The notes: generated from the sequence alone by a model not told the origin. Numbered from the stretch's first letter, positions 42,577 through 50,484 are shown. The stretch: 64,000 bases of DNA from Kaistia granuli DSM 23481 (GCF_000380505.1 NZ_AQYH01000001.1:1-64000); one strand, 5' to 3'. Numbers and translations are program-made.

Positions 42577-43353
42577 ATGAACACGGCAAATGCACAGATT
42601 GCGAACGCCAAGGCCAAGGATTCGCTGCTCTATCTCGACGGCGTCAGCGTTTCCTTCGACGGCTTCAAGGCGCTGCGGGGGCTGTCGCTGGTGATCGAGC
42701 CCGGCGAGATGCGCGCGATCATTGGCCCGAACGGCGCCGGCAAGACCACGATGATGGACGTCATCACCGGCAAGACCAAGCCGGATTCGGGCGACGTCTA
42801 TTTCGCAGGCGACACCGACCTGACCCGCCTCGACGAGGCGGCGATCGCCTCGCTCGGCATCGGCCGCAAGTTCCAGAAGCCGACCGTCTTCGAGAGCCAC
42901 ACGGTCTGGGACAATATCGACCTGGCGCTGGCAGGCGACCGCAAGCCGTTCGCGACGCTGTTCCACCGCACCTCGAAGGCGGAGATTGCGAGGGTGGAGG
43001 AGATCCTCGAAACCATACGCCTTTCCGACAAGCGCGACTGGCTCGCCGCCAACCTCTCGCACGGCCAGAAGCAGTGGCTGGAGATCGGCATGCTGCTGGC
43101 GCAGGAGCCGAAGCTGCTGCTCGTCGACGAGCCGGCGGCGGGCATGACCGATTCCGAGACGGCTGAGACAGCGATCCTGCTGAAGGAGATCGCCAAGACC
43201 AAATCGGTGGTAGTGGTCGAGCACGACATGACCTTCGTGCGCGACCTCGGCGTCAAGGTGACCGTCCTGCACGAGGGCTCGGTGCTCTCGGAGGGCTCGC
43301 TCGACGTCGTCTCGGCCGATCCGAAGGTGATCGAGGTCTATCTGGGGCGATGA
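42577..43353 (+). CDS. urtD: Urea ABC transporter ATPase UrtD
   Basis: A 258-residue LivG-type ATP-binding protein. Walker A is GPNGAGKTT, the signature is LSHGQKQWLEIGMLL (LSHGQ replacing LSGGQ, as in UrtD), and Walker B/switch is LLVDEPAAGMTDSE with the H-loop VVVEHDM. ATG 42577 is preferred; a GTG at 42568 overlapping the urtC stop would add three residues. Its stop codon overlaps the start of a 53-codon ORF, which is unusual in urt operons as I know them. Confidence 0.95.
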   Translation: MNTANAQIANAKAKDSLLYLDGVSVSFDGFKALRGLSLVIEPGEMRAIIGPNGAGKTTMMDVITGKTKPDSGDVYFAGDTDLTRLDEAAIASLGIGRKFQKPTVFESHTVWDNIDLALAGDRKPFATLFHRTSKAEIARVEEILETIRLSDKRDWLAANLSHGQKQWLEIGMLLAQEPKLLLVDEPAAGMTDSETAETAILLKEIAKTKSVVVVEHDMTFVRDLGVKVTVLHEGSVLSEGSLDVVSADPKVIEVYLGR

Positions 43354-43511
43354 GGAAACCCGTCAAATCCGCCGCTGACGACGCGTGCCCGCTGCCGGAG
43401 GCGCCGCAGGAAACGCCGTCCGGGCTGCGCGGGTCGCGCCGGTCGGCCGCCTGGAACCAGGCGATGGCGCGCATGGCGCAAGCGAACAAACCAGACCGCG
43501 AGAGGGGCTGA
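43350..43511 (+). CDS. Small ORF coupled between urtD and urtE
   Basis: A 53-codon frame whose ATG overlaps the urtD stop (ATGA) and whose TGA ends two bases before the urtE ATG, filling the urtD-urtE gap exactly. The product is MRKPVKSAADDACPLPEAP..., then a basic, helix-prone second half SGLRGSRRSAAWNQAMARMA, with no signal peptide or membrane segment. The Pro-rich acidic first part and basic tail do not match a family I recognise. Coding status rests on the exact fit between coupled genes; a chance frame or non-coding spacer cannot be excluded. The urtE ribosome binding site (GAGAGGGG) lies in its last codons. Confidence 0.5.
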   Translation: MRKPVKSAADDACPLPEAPQETPSGLRGSRRSAAWNQAMARMAQANKPDRERG

Positions 43512-43513
43512 TC

Positions 43514-44209
43514 ATGCTCGAAGCGAAGAACGTCGATCTTTTTTACGGAGCCGCGCAGGCGCTGCGCCATGTCTCGCTTTCGGCCGAAACCGGCAAGGTG
43601 ACCTGCCTGATGGGCCGGAACGGCGTCGGCAAGACGAGCCTGTTGCGCGCCATCGTCGGCCAGAAGCCGATCTCGGGCGGTGAGATCCTGTGGGAGGGCA
43701 AGCCACTCGGCCGCATGGCGCCGCACGAGCGCGCCAAGGCCGGCATCGCCTATGTGCCGCAGGGGCGGGAAATCTTCCCGCTCCTATCGGTGAAGGAAAA
43801 TCTCGAAACGGGTTATGCGCCGCTCGCGCGTCGCGAGCGCAACATTCCCGATTATGTGTTCGATCTGTTTCCGGTGCTGAAGGACATGCTTCGCCGGCGC
43901 GGCGGCGACCTGTCAGGCGGTCAGCAGCAGCAATTGGCCATCGGGCGCGCGCTGGTGATGCGGCCCCGACTCCTGGTCCTCGATGAGCCGACGGAGGGCA
44001 TCCAGCCGTCGATCATCAAGGACATCGGCCGTGCGATCGAATGGCTGCGCGCGCAGGGGACCATGGCGATCCTTCTGGTCGAGCAATATTTCGATTTCGC
44101 ACATGAACTGGCCGATCGTTTCGCTGTGATGGATCGCGGCGAGATCGTGGTCTCGGGCACGCAATCCGAAATGGGCTCGGAACAAGTCCGCGCCCATCTC
44201 ACCGTATGA
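43514..44209 (+). CDS. urtE: Urea ABC transporter ATPase UrtE
   Basis: A 231-residue LivF-type ATP-binding protein of the exact usual UrtE length. Walker A is GRNGVGKTS, signature LSGGQQQQLAIGRAL, Walker B LLVLDEPTEGIQPSI and H-loop VEQYFDF. Start ATG 43514 behind GAGAGGGG. Its 3' end overlaps by 11 bases the convergent small gene at 44199. No urease genes follow in this window. Confidence 0.95.
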   Translation: MLEAKNVDLFYGAAQALRHVSLSAETGKVTCLMGRNGVGKTSLLRAIVGQKPISGGEILWEGKPLGRMAPHERAKAGIAYVPQGREIFPLLSVKENLETGYAPLARRERNIPDYVFDLFPVLKDMLRRRGGDLSGGQQQQLAIGRALVMRPRLLVLDEPTEGIQPSIIKDIGRAIEWLRAQGTMAILLVEQYFDFAHELADRFAVMDRGEIVVSGTQSEMGSEQVRAHLTV

Positions 44210-44402
44210 AGCAACGCTCCATCGCCTCGAGATCACGGGCGCGATTGTGCCGCGTCTCGGTCCGGCGTTCCATCTTGTGATAGAGCGCGCGGATATCGTC
44301 CGAATGCACGCCGTCGCTTGCCATCAGCATCGCGATGATGGGTTCATGCAGCAGTTCGTTCAGTGAAGCCTCCCGTGGGAAGCAGGCGGTGGAAACGTCC
44401 AT
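44199..44402 (-). CDS. Small protein of unknown function, convergent with urtE
   Basis: A 67-residue protein, MDVSTACFPREASLNELLHEPII..., with a central amphipathic stretch LNELLHEPIIAMLMASDGVHSDDIRALYHKME. It has a strong AGGAGAA ribosome binding site eight bases before the ATG. The 'EPII..LM..DGV..DDIR.L' pattern recalls small conserved rhizobial proteins of unknown function. No signal peptide. The last 11 bases overlap the end of urtE in antisense. An inverted repeat lies upstream at 44430-44458. Confidence 0.65.
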   Translation of the reverse strand: MDVSTACFPREASLNELLHEPIIAMLMASDGVHSDDIRALYHKMERRTETRHNRARDLEAMERCFIR

Positions 44403-44429
44403 GACGGTTCTCCTGATCTCGCTTCATAG

Positions 44430-44458
44430 TCCGCATACTAAGCTGATCTCTGTGCGGA
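44430..44458 (-). promoter_or_regulatory. Inverted repeat TCCGCA-N17-TGCGGA
   Basis: Two 6-bp arms separated by 17 bases, located 28 bases upstream of the start codon at 44402. The spacing puts the arms on the same DNA face about two turns apart, as for a dimeric regulator. No consensus promoter hexamers are evident beside it. Confidence 0.4.
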
Positions 44459-44551
44459 TTTTATGACGGAGGTCACAAGCAGGGTTCACTTTCGCTTGAG
44501 GCGACGGGACGACACCGTCGTGAACCCTACTTGTTGCTTTGCCGTCGAAGC

Positions 44552-46756
44552 TTACCGGCAGCTGGCAGCCAATGTGCCGGGCGAGATCACTGTGCCCGCG
44601 ACGGCGAAGCTTGAGCCGGAATCCTGCTCCAGCTTGGTCGGCGTCCACTGGCCGGTATCTGCCACGCAGTCGCCGGCCGCCTGACGAACCTCGATATTGC
44701 CGGTGATGTTGCCGAGGATGCCGCTCAGGTGAACCGCCTCCAGGCCCGAGCTCTCCACCACGACATTGTCGAAGCTGACGTTTTCGGTCGGCATGAAGAA
44801 GCTCATCGACGGTCCGTAGAGATAGACGCCGTGGTCCTCCGCATTGCGGATCACGATGTTCGAAAAGTGGATGTCGCTCGCGCCCATGTTGAGCATGATA
44901 CCGCTGCGGCTCGGTCCGTCGATGACGACATTCGAGACGTGGATGTCGCTGGCCGGGTCGGCAAAGCCGGAGGGGCCGATGAACTGCAGGGCGTTGACGC
45001 CGCCGAGCAGGGTCAGCCCGTCCATGCTGATGCCGCTCGATGACATGATGACCATCAGATCCATCGTGCGGCCGACCGTCGAATTGTCGATCGTGAGATC
45101 CTGGATGGTGGCGCCCTGGACGCCGACGAACTGGATGGCCTCGCGCCGGGTATTGGTGATCGAAACGTTCTCGATCGTCAGCCCGCTGCTCGGGTTCGGG
45201 GCATAGGACTTCCAGTCGTCATCGTCCTCGAAGGCCGCATTGGCGAAGATGCCATAGGTGACGTCCCGGATCTCGACGTCGCGGATCGTCACATCCCGGG
45301 CCGAGAACAGCGAAATCGCCGTATTGGGAACGCTCCGGTCGGGATTGAAGATCGAGAATTCGCAGGTGGTGTTGTTGGCGCAGATCGCGAGGTCGTGGAT
45401 GCTCGTGTTCTCGATCAGCGCGCCGTCGACTTCGCTCAGGAAGATGCCGTGGCTGGCCGTCTCGGCGATGTCGAGGCCGCGCAGCGTGACGTTCTCGACA
45501 CCCTTCGCCGCGACGCCGTCGCGACCGCCGCGTATCGACAGGCCGACCGCGCCGCTGTCATCGGCCATGGCGAGCACGTCCGCATTGGAATTGGTGCCGG
45601 AGAGCGTCGCCGTCGAGCCGGCCGTGAAGATGGCGCTGCCGCCACTGCGCGCGCCGACGATCTCGAGCCCGCCCTGGTTGCCGACGATGAACTGGCCCGT
45701 TTGCAGCAGGACGGTCTGGTCGATCTGGAAAACACCGTCCGCGATGATCAGGGCGTTCTCGCCAGCGGCCTCGAGGGCAGCATTGATCAGGGCGGAATCG
45801 CCGGGGAGGGCGCCTCGCCCTGTCGGCGAGCCGGCGGATCCGGGCGCGATATGGACGACGGCGCCGACTTCCCGGCCGGTATCGGCGTAGATCGCCGCTT
45901 CGGCGTCGCCGGTGGCGCCGACGGCCGTGCGAATGAAATTGGCGCGCTCGACGCGCTGCATCAGCGGATCGCGCGCCGCGAGGGCAGGCCCAGCCTTGCC
46001 GAGCGGAATGCGCAGGCGCGCCAGGAACTGCGCCTCGGCCTTGTCCTCATTGTCATAGGTGAAGCCGGCGGACAGGCTGAAAGTGGAGCCCTGCGTGAAG
46101 CCGGGCAGGTCGGCGAAGGACAGTTCGGCCCGGGCGCTGATGCCGGTGATGTCGTCCAGCTTGTCGCCGTCGTACCAGTAGCCGCCGCCATAGAGCATCA
46201 TCTGGGTGGCGGACTTGGCGTCGAACATCGGCAGGCGGAATCCGGCCTCGGCGTCGACACCGGCCAGCGCGTGCTCCTGGCCGGCGCGGAACACCAGTCG
46301 TCCCGCTTCGATCATCGCGGCGTTGGCGTCGCTGGCCGAGCCATAGGCGTCGCCGAATGGCAGGTAGCCGTTCATGCGGAAGACCATGTCGCGCGAGATC
46401 AGCTCGGCGCCGGCCGAAATCTGGTGGAAATCATTGTCCCGGCCGGTGCGCAGATAATCGTAGTAGCCATAGGCGCCGACGGTCCAGACGCCGTCGAGGT
46501 TCATGCGCCAGCCGAGACCGAGCGACGCCTGCGTCATCTGGTCGTTGTTCATGTGGCCGCGCAGGTCGCCGAAGCCGATCGAGCCCTCGCCGAGAGCGAA
46601 GGGCAGGAAGATGTCGAAGCCGCCGACGGCGCCGTTTTCCTGGCCGCCTCCAAGCGTGATTTCGACCGTCGGCCCGATGGCGTCGGCCTTGGCGGCGGCG
46701 GTGATAGCGAGGGAAGAGGCAGCGCAGAGAAGCGCCGCGATCATGGAGGATCGCAT
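44552..46756 (-). CDS. Inverse autotransporter with beta-helix passenger
   Basis: A 734-residue secreted protein. After the signal peptide (AITAAAKA-DA) residues about 27-270 match the intimin/invasin-type inverse autotransporter barrel: GGFDIFLPFALGEGSIGFGDLRGH, VGAYGYYDYLRTGRDNDFHQISAGAEL, FRMNGYLPFGDAY. The C-terminal 430 residues are a right-handed parallel beta-helix with repeats such as VENVTLRGLDIAETASHGIFL and RDVTIRDVEIRDVTYGIFA. There are no Ig-like or C-type-lectin domains. The passenger would be exposed at the surface, perhaps binding or cleaving a polysaccharide; no catalytic site is evident. Preceded by a hairpin leader and a TATAAT on the minus strand. Confidence 0.85.
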   Translation of the reverse strand: MRSSMIAALLCAASSLAITAAAKADAIGPTVEITLGGGQENGAVGGFDIFLPFALGEGSIGFGDLRGHMNNDQMTQASLGLGWRMNLDGVWTVGAYGYYDYLRTGRDNDFHQISAGAELISRDMVFRMNGYLPFGDAYGSASDANAAMIEAGRLVFRAGQEHALAGVDAEAGFRLPMFDAKSATQMMLYGGGYWYDGDKLDDITGISARAELSFADLPGFTQGSTFSLSAGFTYDNEDKAEAQFLARLRIPLGKAGPALAARDPLMQRVERANFIRTAVGATGDAEAAIYADTGREVGAVVHIAPGSAGSPTGRGALPGDSALINAALEAAGENALIIADGVFQIDQTVLLQTGQFIVGNQGGLEIVGARSGGSAIFTAGSTATLSGTNSNADVLAMADDSGAVGLSIRGGRDGVAAKGVENVTLRGLDIAETASHGIFLSEVDGALIENTSIHDLAICANNTTCEFSIFNPDRSVPNTAISLFSARDVTIRDVEIRDVTYGIFANAAFEDDDDWKSYAPNPSSGLTIENVSITNTRREAIQFVGVQGATIQDLTIDNSTVGRTMDLMVIMSSSGISMDGLTLLGGVNALQFIGPSGFADPASDIHVSNVVIDGPSRSGIMLNMGASDIHFSNIVIRNAEDHGVYLYGPSMSFFMPTENVSFDNVVVESSGLEAVHLSGILGNITGNIEVRQAAGDCVADTGQWTPTKLEQDSGSSFAVAGTVISPGTLAASCR

Positions 46757-46802
46757 GGTCGGAAACCCCGGTTACGAAATGCGCCGGGATTTGAAACAAA
46801 TC

Positions 46803-46823
46803 GCCCGGCATGGTCTGCCGGGC
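46803..46823 (-). promoter_or_regulatory. Leader hairpin of the autotransporter gene
   Basis: GCCCGGCA and TGCCGGGC form a perfect 8-bp stem with a 5-base loop, 47 bases upstream of the autotransporter start codon. A perfect 10-bp palindrome GATTCGAATC lies just beyond it at 46830-46839. Confidence 0.45.
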
Positions 46824-46867
46824 GGTATAGATTCGAATCAAGTCATTGAAAACAAATATGTTTTTTC

Positions 46868-46873
46868 ATTATA
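46868..46873 (-). promoter_or_regulatory. Candidate -10 element for the autotransporter gene
   Basis: A perfect TATAAT on the minus strand in an AT-rich patch unlike its surroundings. At 17 bases' spacing the -35 would be GCGTAA, a poor match, so the promoter may depend on an activator. It lies just beyond the stop codon of dgoA. Confidence 0.35.
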
Positions 46874-46890
46874 CCAATGAGAAGGTAAGC

Positions 46891-47532
46891 TTACGCGACG
46901 CGAGTTGCTTCCTTGAAGGCCGCGACCAGTTTGCGGGCGCGCTCGCCGACTTCGGCCGCCGTCATGCCGGGCTTGTAGATGTTCGAGCCGATGCCGAAGC
47001 CGGCGCAGCCGGCCTGTATGAAATCGCCGAAATTGGTTTCGTTGGCGCCGCCGACCGCGAGGACCGGAACGTGCTTCGGCAGCACCGCCTTCATCGCCTT
47101 GATGCCGGAGGTGCCGATCAACTCGGCCGGGAAGAACTTCAGCGCGTCGGCGCCGGCGCCCAGCGCGGCAAACGCTTCGCTCGGGGTGAACACGCCCGGA
47201 TAGGACTCCATGCCTAGCGCCTTGGTCTTGCGGATGACCGCCAGATCGGCATTCGGGGAGACGATGAGCGTGCCGCCGATGTCCTTGACCGCGACGACCT
47301 GCTCCTCGGTCAGGACCGTGCCGGCACCGATCTTGGCGCGGCCGTCGGCGCGCTTGATCATCGCGGCGATCGAGACGAAGGGATCGGGCGAGTTGAGCGG
47401 AACCTCGATCAGCGTGATGCCGGCATCGATCAGCGCGTCGAAGACATCATTGGCCTCCGGCGGCGTGATGCCGCGCAGGATGGCGATGATCGGGATGCTC
47501 GAGCCGAACAGGGGATGGGTCATGGTGTTCAT
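46891..47532 (-). CDS. dgoA: 2-dehydro-3-deoxy-6-phosphogalactonate aldolase
   Basis: A 213-residue class I aldolase of the KDPG/KDPGal family. It cleaves 2-keto-3-deoxy-6-phosphogalactonate to pyruvate and glyceraldehyde 3-phosphate. Visible are IIAILRGITPPEA, LIEVPLNSPDPF (catalytic Glu), IGAGTVLT, SPNAD and the Schiff-base Lys in ALKFFPAE. 'SPNAD' and 'EVPLNSP' favour KDPGal over KDPG aldolase. It follows dgoK by 12 bases in one operon. KDPG aldolase for the Entner-Doudoroff pathway is not otherwise seen in the window. Confidence 0.92.
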   Translation of the reverse strand: MNTMTHPLFGSSIPIIAILRGITPPEANDVFDALIDAGITLIEVPLNSPDPFVSIAAMIKRADGRAKIGAGTVLTEEQVVAVKDIGGTLIVSPNADLAVIRKTKALGMESYPGVFTPSEAFAALGAGADALKFFPAELIGTSGIKAMKAVLPKHVPVLAVGGANETNFGDFIQAGCAGFGIGSNIYKPGMTAAEVGERARKLVAAFKEATRVA

Positions 47533-47544
47533 TTCCGGTGTCGT

Positions 47545-48480
47545 TCAGAGGAGGCCGTTGGCGCGGGCGAGGCGGACGAGGCCCCGGCGGACCAGGGCGG
47601 AGCCGTCACGGGTCTCGGCCTTGTGGCCGGCGACGCGGAAGGCGGCGTCGTAGGAGCGGGCGAGCGTGCGCGAGCCGATGACGCGGATCGGTCGTTCCGC
47701 GTCGAGCAGGCCGATCTGGCGCGCCGCGGCGATCTCGCCGCCGATGACGAGGCCGGAGAGATAGGCGAGATTGTCATCGCCGGAGACGCCGTCCAGCAGC
47801 TGGCGCACGCGGACGGAGAAGATCGCACCGAGGAAGGGCAGGCCTTCGACGACGCTGCGCCGGACGGCGAGCGCGAAGTGCGCGGAGCCGGCGATGTCGT
47901 CGGAATCCTCGGCGACCGAGTGGCGCAGCAGCGACTTGCGGGCCAGTAGATCGAAGACTTCGCCGGTCAGGAAGGTCTGGAACGTGGTGATCTTGCCGTC
48001 GGCGATGGCGGCCCATTTGGAATGGGTGCCGGGCAGGATGGCGATGCCGTTGAAATCGGGCTCTTCCTCCATCAGGCCGACCAGCTGGGTCTCCTCGCCG
48101 CGGATGACGTCGCCGTCGCGCGCCTCCGACCGCAGCACCAATCCCGGCACGATCGCCATCGGGCGATGGTCGCTGGTCTGGAACTCGAGCAGCCCGCTGG
48201 CGAGGCCGTCCGGCGAGGTGGGCACGGCGACATAGGCGGCTTCGTGCCAGCCCTGGCGGCTGCCGACCATGCCGGCCATGATGGTGGGCACCTTCGGCCA
48301 GTGGGCGACCAGCGACTGGAAGGCCTCCTCGTGACCGACGCCCCCGAGCGCGCCGATGCCGTCCGCGCTGTCCGCCTCGGCCAGAACGGCGCCGTCCTTG
48401 TCGAGCAGCATGGCGCGACAGCGGGTGGTGCCCCAGTCGACGGCGATGAGGGCAGCATTGGCGAAGGGAGCGGCGGGCAT
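47545..48480 (-). CDS. dgoK: 2-dehydro-3-deoxygalactonokinase
   Basis: A 311-residue sugar-acid kinase that phosphorylates 2-keto-3-deoxygalactonate ahead of DgoA in the DeLey-Doudoroff galactose/galactonate route. The ASKHA phosphate loop is AVDWGTTRCRAMLLDKDG near the N-terminus; MAGMVGSRQGWHEAAYV, RGEETQLVGL and LPGTHSKWA are characteristic of DgoK. No dehydratase (dgoD) or galactonate transporter is adjacent, so those steps must be encoded elsewhere. Confidence 0.92.
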   Translation of the reverse strand: MPAAPFANAALIAVDWGTTRCRAMLLDKDGAVLAEADSADGIGALGGVGHEEAFQSLVAHWPKVPTIMAGMVGSRQGWHEAAYVAVPTSPDGLASGLLEFQTSDHRPMAIVPGLVLRSEARDGDVIRGEETQLVGLMEEEPDFNGIAILPGTHSKWAAIADGKITTFQTFLTGEVFDLLARKSLLRHSVAEDSDDIAGSAHFALAVRRSVVEGLPFLGAIFSVRVRQLLDGVSGDDNLAYLSGLVIGGEIAAARQIGLLDAERPIRVIGSRTLARSYDAAFRVAGHKAETRDGSALVRRGLVRLARANGLL

Positions 48481-48575
48481 TCTTCTCTCGGTCCGTAAGT
48501 TCTAATTTCGGGTAAGATGGAACGGTTGTTCGACGATCGGGCGGCGCTGTCAAGGCGGCCCGAGGGCGCGGCTAG

Positions 48576-49007
48576 CTAGTTCGCCAGGTAGTGGCGCAGC
48601 GTCAGCGCACGGTTCTTGAACAGGTCGACATTTTGCGAAGCGATGGTGACCGCGATCAGCGTGCCGCGGTCGCGGGTCCAGGGGCCCGTCTGGAAACGGC
48701 GTTCGCCGGCGGCATAGGCTTCCCATTGCTTCTGCGTGCCGCGCAGGATCCCGCGCGAGCGCGCATCGAGCGTTGCGGACAGGGCCGTGTAGGCGCGAAC
48801 CACTTCCCGTTCCCAGGCATCGCGCGCGGTATCGAAGCAGGCGACCATGCCGACGGTGGAGCTGGAATCGGGCTGATCGAGGCATTTCGCCAGCGCCGCG
48901 TCGATCGGGTCGGGCTTATCCTCGCCCTCCTGCGCCGGAGCTGGTGTCGACAGGACGCTCGCCGCCAGAAGCAGCAGTCCAGCCAAGATGGGGCGCATCG
49001 CGTTCAA
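48576..49007 (-). CDS. Secreted LprI-like (DUF1311) protein
   Basis: A 143-residue protein with a Sec signal peptide (AGLLLLAASVLSTPAPA-QE) and a DUF1311/LprI domain: LAKCLDQPDSSSTVGMVACFDTARDAWEREVVRAYTAL, with the paired cysteines and the W..E...Y pattern of the family, then LRGTQKQWEAY. LprI of Mycobacterium inhibits lysozyme, but most DUF1311 proteins are uncharacterised. It is probably periplasmic. It lies 52 bases beyond the LacI-type regulator gene and may be co-transcribed with it. Confidence 0.8.
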   Translation of the reverse strand: MNAMRPILAGLLLLAASVLSTPAPAQEGEDKPDPIDAALAKCLDQPDSSSTVGMVACFDTARDAWEREVVRAYTALSATLDARSRGILRGTQKQWEAYAAGERRFQTGPWTRDRGTLIAVTIASQNVDLFKNRALTLRHYLAN

Positions 49008-49059
49008 CTCCGCTCGGGCAAATCACCGTCCGTGATTTCCACCCGATCGGGTGTCGCGG

Positions 49060-50085
49060 TCAATCCCGCGGCGCCGGCCCGGTCGAACCGCGGATGACGA
49101 GATCCACCGGCCAGAGTTCGTGGATGCTGTCCGGGGCGCGGCCGTCGGCGACGATCTCCATCAAGAGTTCCGCCACGCGCGTGCCTGCCGCGCGGATCGA
49201 GGAGCGGGTCGTCGACATAGTCGGCACCATGGCGTCCGGATTGAGGAAGGGAATGACGTCGTCATGGGCGATCATCGAGACGTCGCGGCCGAGCACGAGC
49301 CCGGCAGAGCGGATGGCGCGCAGCGCGCCGAGCGACATCATCATCGAGGAGACGAGCAGCGCGGTGGGACGCGGGGCCTCTGCCAGAAAACGCGCCGTCA
49401 GGCGATATCCCGTCTCGTCCGTCATGATGCCTTCGGCGATCAGCCGTTCGTCGGCGGCGACGCCGTGGGCGGCCAGCGCGTTGCGGAAGCCGCGCTCGCG
49501 GTCGATCGCGAAGGTCTGGCGGGTCTCGCCGTTGATCAGGCCGATGCGCCGGTGGCCAAGGTCGAGCAGATGCTTGGTGGCGTGGCGGAAGGCGCCCTCA
49601 TTGTCGATGTCCAGCCAGGCATGGTCGATCGGGCTGTCGGCGCGTCCATGCACGACGAAAGGCAGGCCGAGCTCCGTCAGCAGCGCGACGCGCGGGTCGC
49701 CGACCGTCGGGCTCGACAGGATGACGGCATCGACCCGCGAGCTGACCGCCATGCGCCGATAGGTCGCCATTTCGTCGCCGGCCCGGGACGGCGACAGCAC
49801 GATGTCGATCTCGTCCTTCATCAGCCTTTCGCCGAGCCCGGCCTGGAATTCCACGTAGTGTGGGTCGAGCAGCAGGTTGCGGTCGGTCGGCAGGACGATT
49901 CCGATGGCGCCGGACCTGCCGGTCGCGAGGCGGCGGGCGCTGGCGTTGGGGCGATAGTCATAGCGCCGCGCCGCGTCCAGCACGCGCTGGCGCGTCTCCT
50001 CGTTGACTTCGGGGTATCCGTTCAGCGCCCGGCTCACCGTCGTTTGCGACAGTCCGAGATGCGACGCCAGTTCCTTGAGTCTCAT
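49060..50085 (-). CDS. LacI-family transcriptional regulator of the alpha-glucoside operon
   Basis: A 341-residue repressor-type regulator. The N-terminal helix-turn-helix and hinge read MRLKELASHLGLSQTTVSRALNGYPEVNEETRQRV...RPNASARRLATG, followed by a periplasmic-binding-like sugar domain. Start placed at the Met of MRLKEL (50085), where LacI proteins normally begin. It is divergent from the alpha-glucoside transporter genes. AAAGCGCTTT operators lie 26 bases upstream of its own start and near the transporter promoter, indicating both autoregulation and operon control. It is the counterpart of AglR in rhizobial agl clusters. Confidence 0.92.
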   Translation of the reverse strand: MRLKELASHLGLSQTTVSRALNGYPEVNEETRQRVLDAARRYDYRPNASARRLATGRSGAIGIVLPTDRNLLLDPHYVEFQAGLGERLMKDEIDIVLSPSRAGDEMATYRRMAVSSRVDAVILSSPTVGDPRVALLTELGLPFVVHGRADSPIDHAWLDIDNEGAFRHATKHLLDLGHRRIGLINGETRQTFAIDRERGFRNALAAHGVAADERLIAEGIMTDETGYRLTARFLAEAPRPTALLVSSMMMSLGALRAIRSAGLVLGRDVSMIAHDDVIPFLNPDAMVPTMSTTRSSIRAAGTRVAELLMEIVADGRAPDSIHELWPVDLVIRGSTGPAPRD

Positions 50086-50110
50086 GTGGAAACGCATCCT
50101 CCCGAAATCA

Positions 50111-50126
50111 TTCAAAGCGCTTTCAA
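50111..50126. promoter_or_regulatory. LacI-type operator near the regulator gene
   Basis: TTCAAAGCGCTTTCAA contains the perfect palindrome AAAGCGCTTT (50114-50123), 26 bases upstream of the regulator start codon. The central CG flanked by A/T-rich arms is the standard LacI-family operator form. Confidence 0.75.
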
Positions 50127-50214
50127 TCGACCTTGCAAGCGCGCTGTCGTCGAGCCTGTCCCGGCATGACGGGTCTGCTGCGATGCGGCAAATGTCCATG
50201 GCAGCAAACAGGCC

Positions 50215-50243
50215 GATAAATCAAGAAACTACCCTGATTTATC
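50215..50243. promoter_or_regulatory. Inverted repeat GATAAATCA-N11-TGATTTATC
   Basis: Perfect 9-bp arms separated by 11 bases in the AT-rich middle of the divergent region. It differs from the LacI operators, so a second regulator or a promoter-associated bend is possible. Confidence 0.45.
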
Positions 50244-50301
50244 GTATGAAATTGAAAGATTATCATATTGCAGTGCACATTTGGACCGATCGGCGGCGGG
50301 G

Positions 50302-50330
50302 TTGACAGGGGCCGGGCTTGCTGATGAGAT
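50302..50330 (+). promoter_or_regulatory. Candidate promoter of the alpha-glucoside operon
   Basis: TTGACA at 50302-50307 with a 17-base spacer to TGAGAT at 50325-50330. The -10 is weak but the operator starts six bases downstream, where a repressor would block initiation. Confidence 0.45.
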
Positions 50331-50335
50331 TGCCT

Positions 50336-50349
50336 TCAAAGCGCTTTGA
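50336..50349. promoter_or_regulatory. LacI-type operator near the transporter promoter
   Basis: TCAAAGCGCTTTGA is a perfect 14-bp palindrome sharing the AAAGCGCTTT core with the site at 50111. It lies at about the expected transcription start, 222 bases from the other operator centre to centre, allowing looping. Confidence 0.78.
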
Positions 50350-50484
50350 GGACAGTGCGGAGGCAGGGCCTTCGCCGGGGGCGCTTGGAGGAGGCGGGAG
50401 GCCAGATGGCCCGGGTGCGTTGCACCGGCGGGCCGCGCGGCCTTGAGCTTCCGTCACGGATCGTCTCTCAGGGAGGTTTTCGTA

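Larger units (their letters stand above)
50086..50484. other. Divergent control region of the alpha-glucoside cluster
   Basis: The 399-base region between the regulator gene and the first transporter gene holds two LacI-type operators, a separate 9-bp inverted repeat in an AT-rich patch, and a TTGACA -35 candidate. No gene is present; open frames here lack start signals. Confidence 0.7.

Noticed and set aside
38060-44209. The urt genes as a branched-chain amino-acid (liv) or amide transporter
   Set aside because: UrtA-specific blocks, the long periplasmic domain of UrtB, the UrtC segment and the five-gene order fit urea transporters better, although short-chain amides cannot be fully excluded.
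46891-47532. The aldolase as eda of the Entner-Doudoroff pathway
   Set aside because: It is in an operon with dgoK and its sequence has the EVPLNSP/SPNAD features of the phosphogalactonate enzyme.
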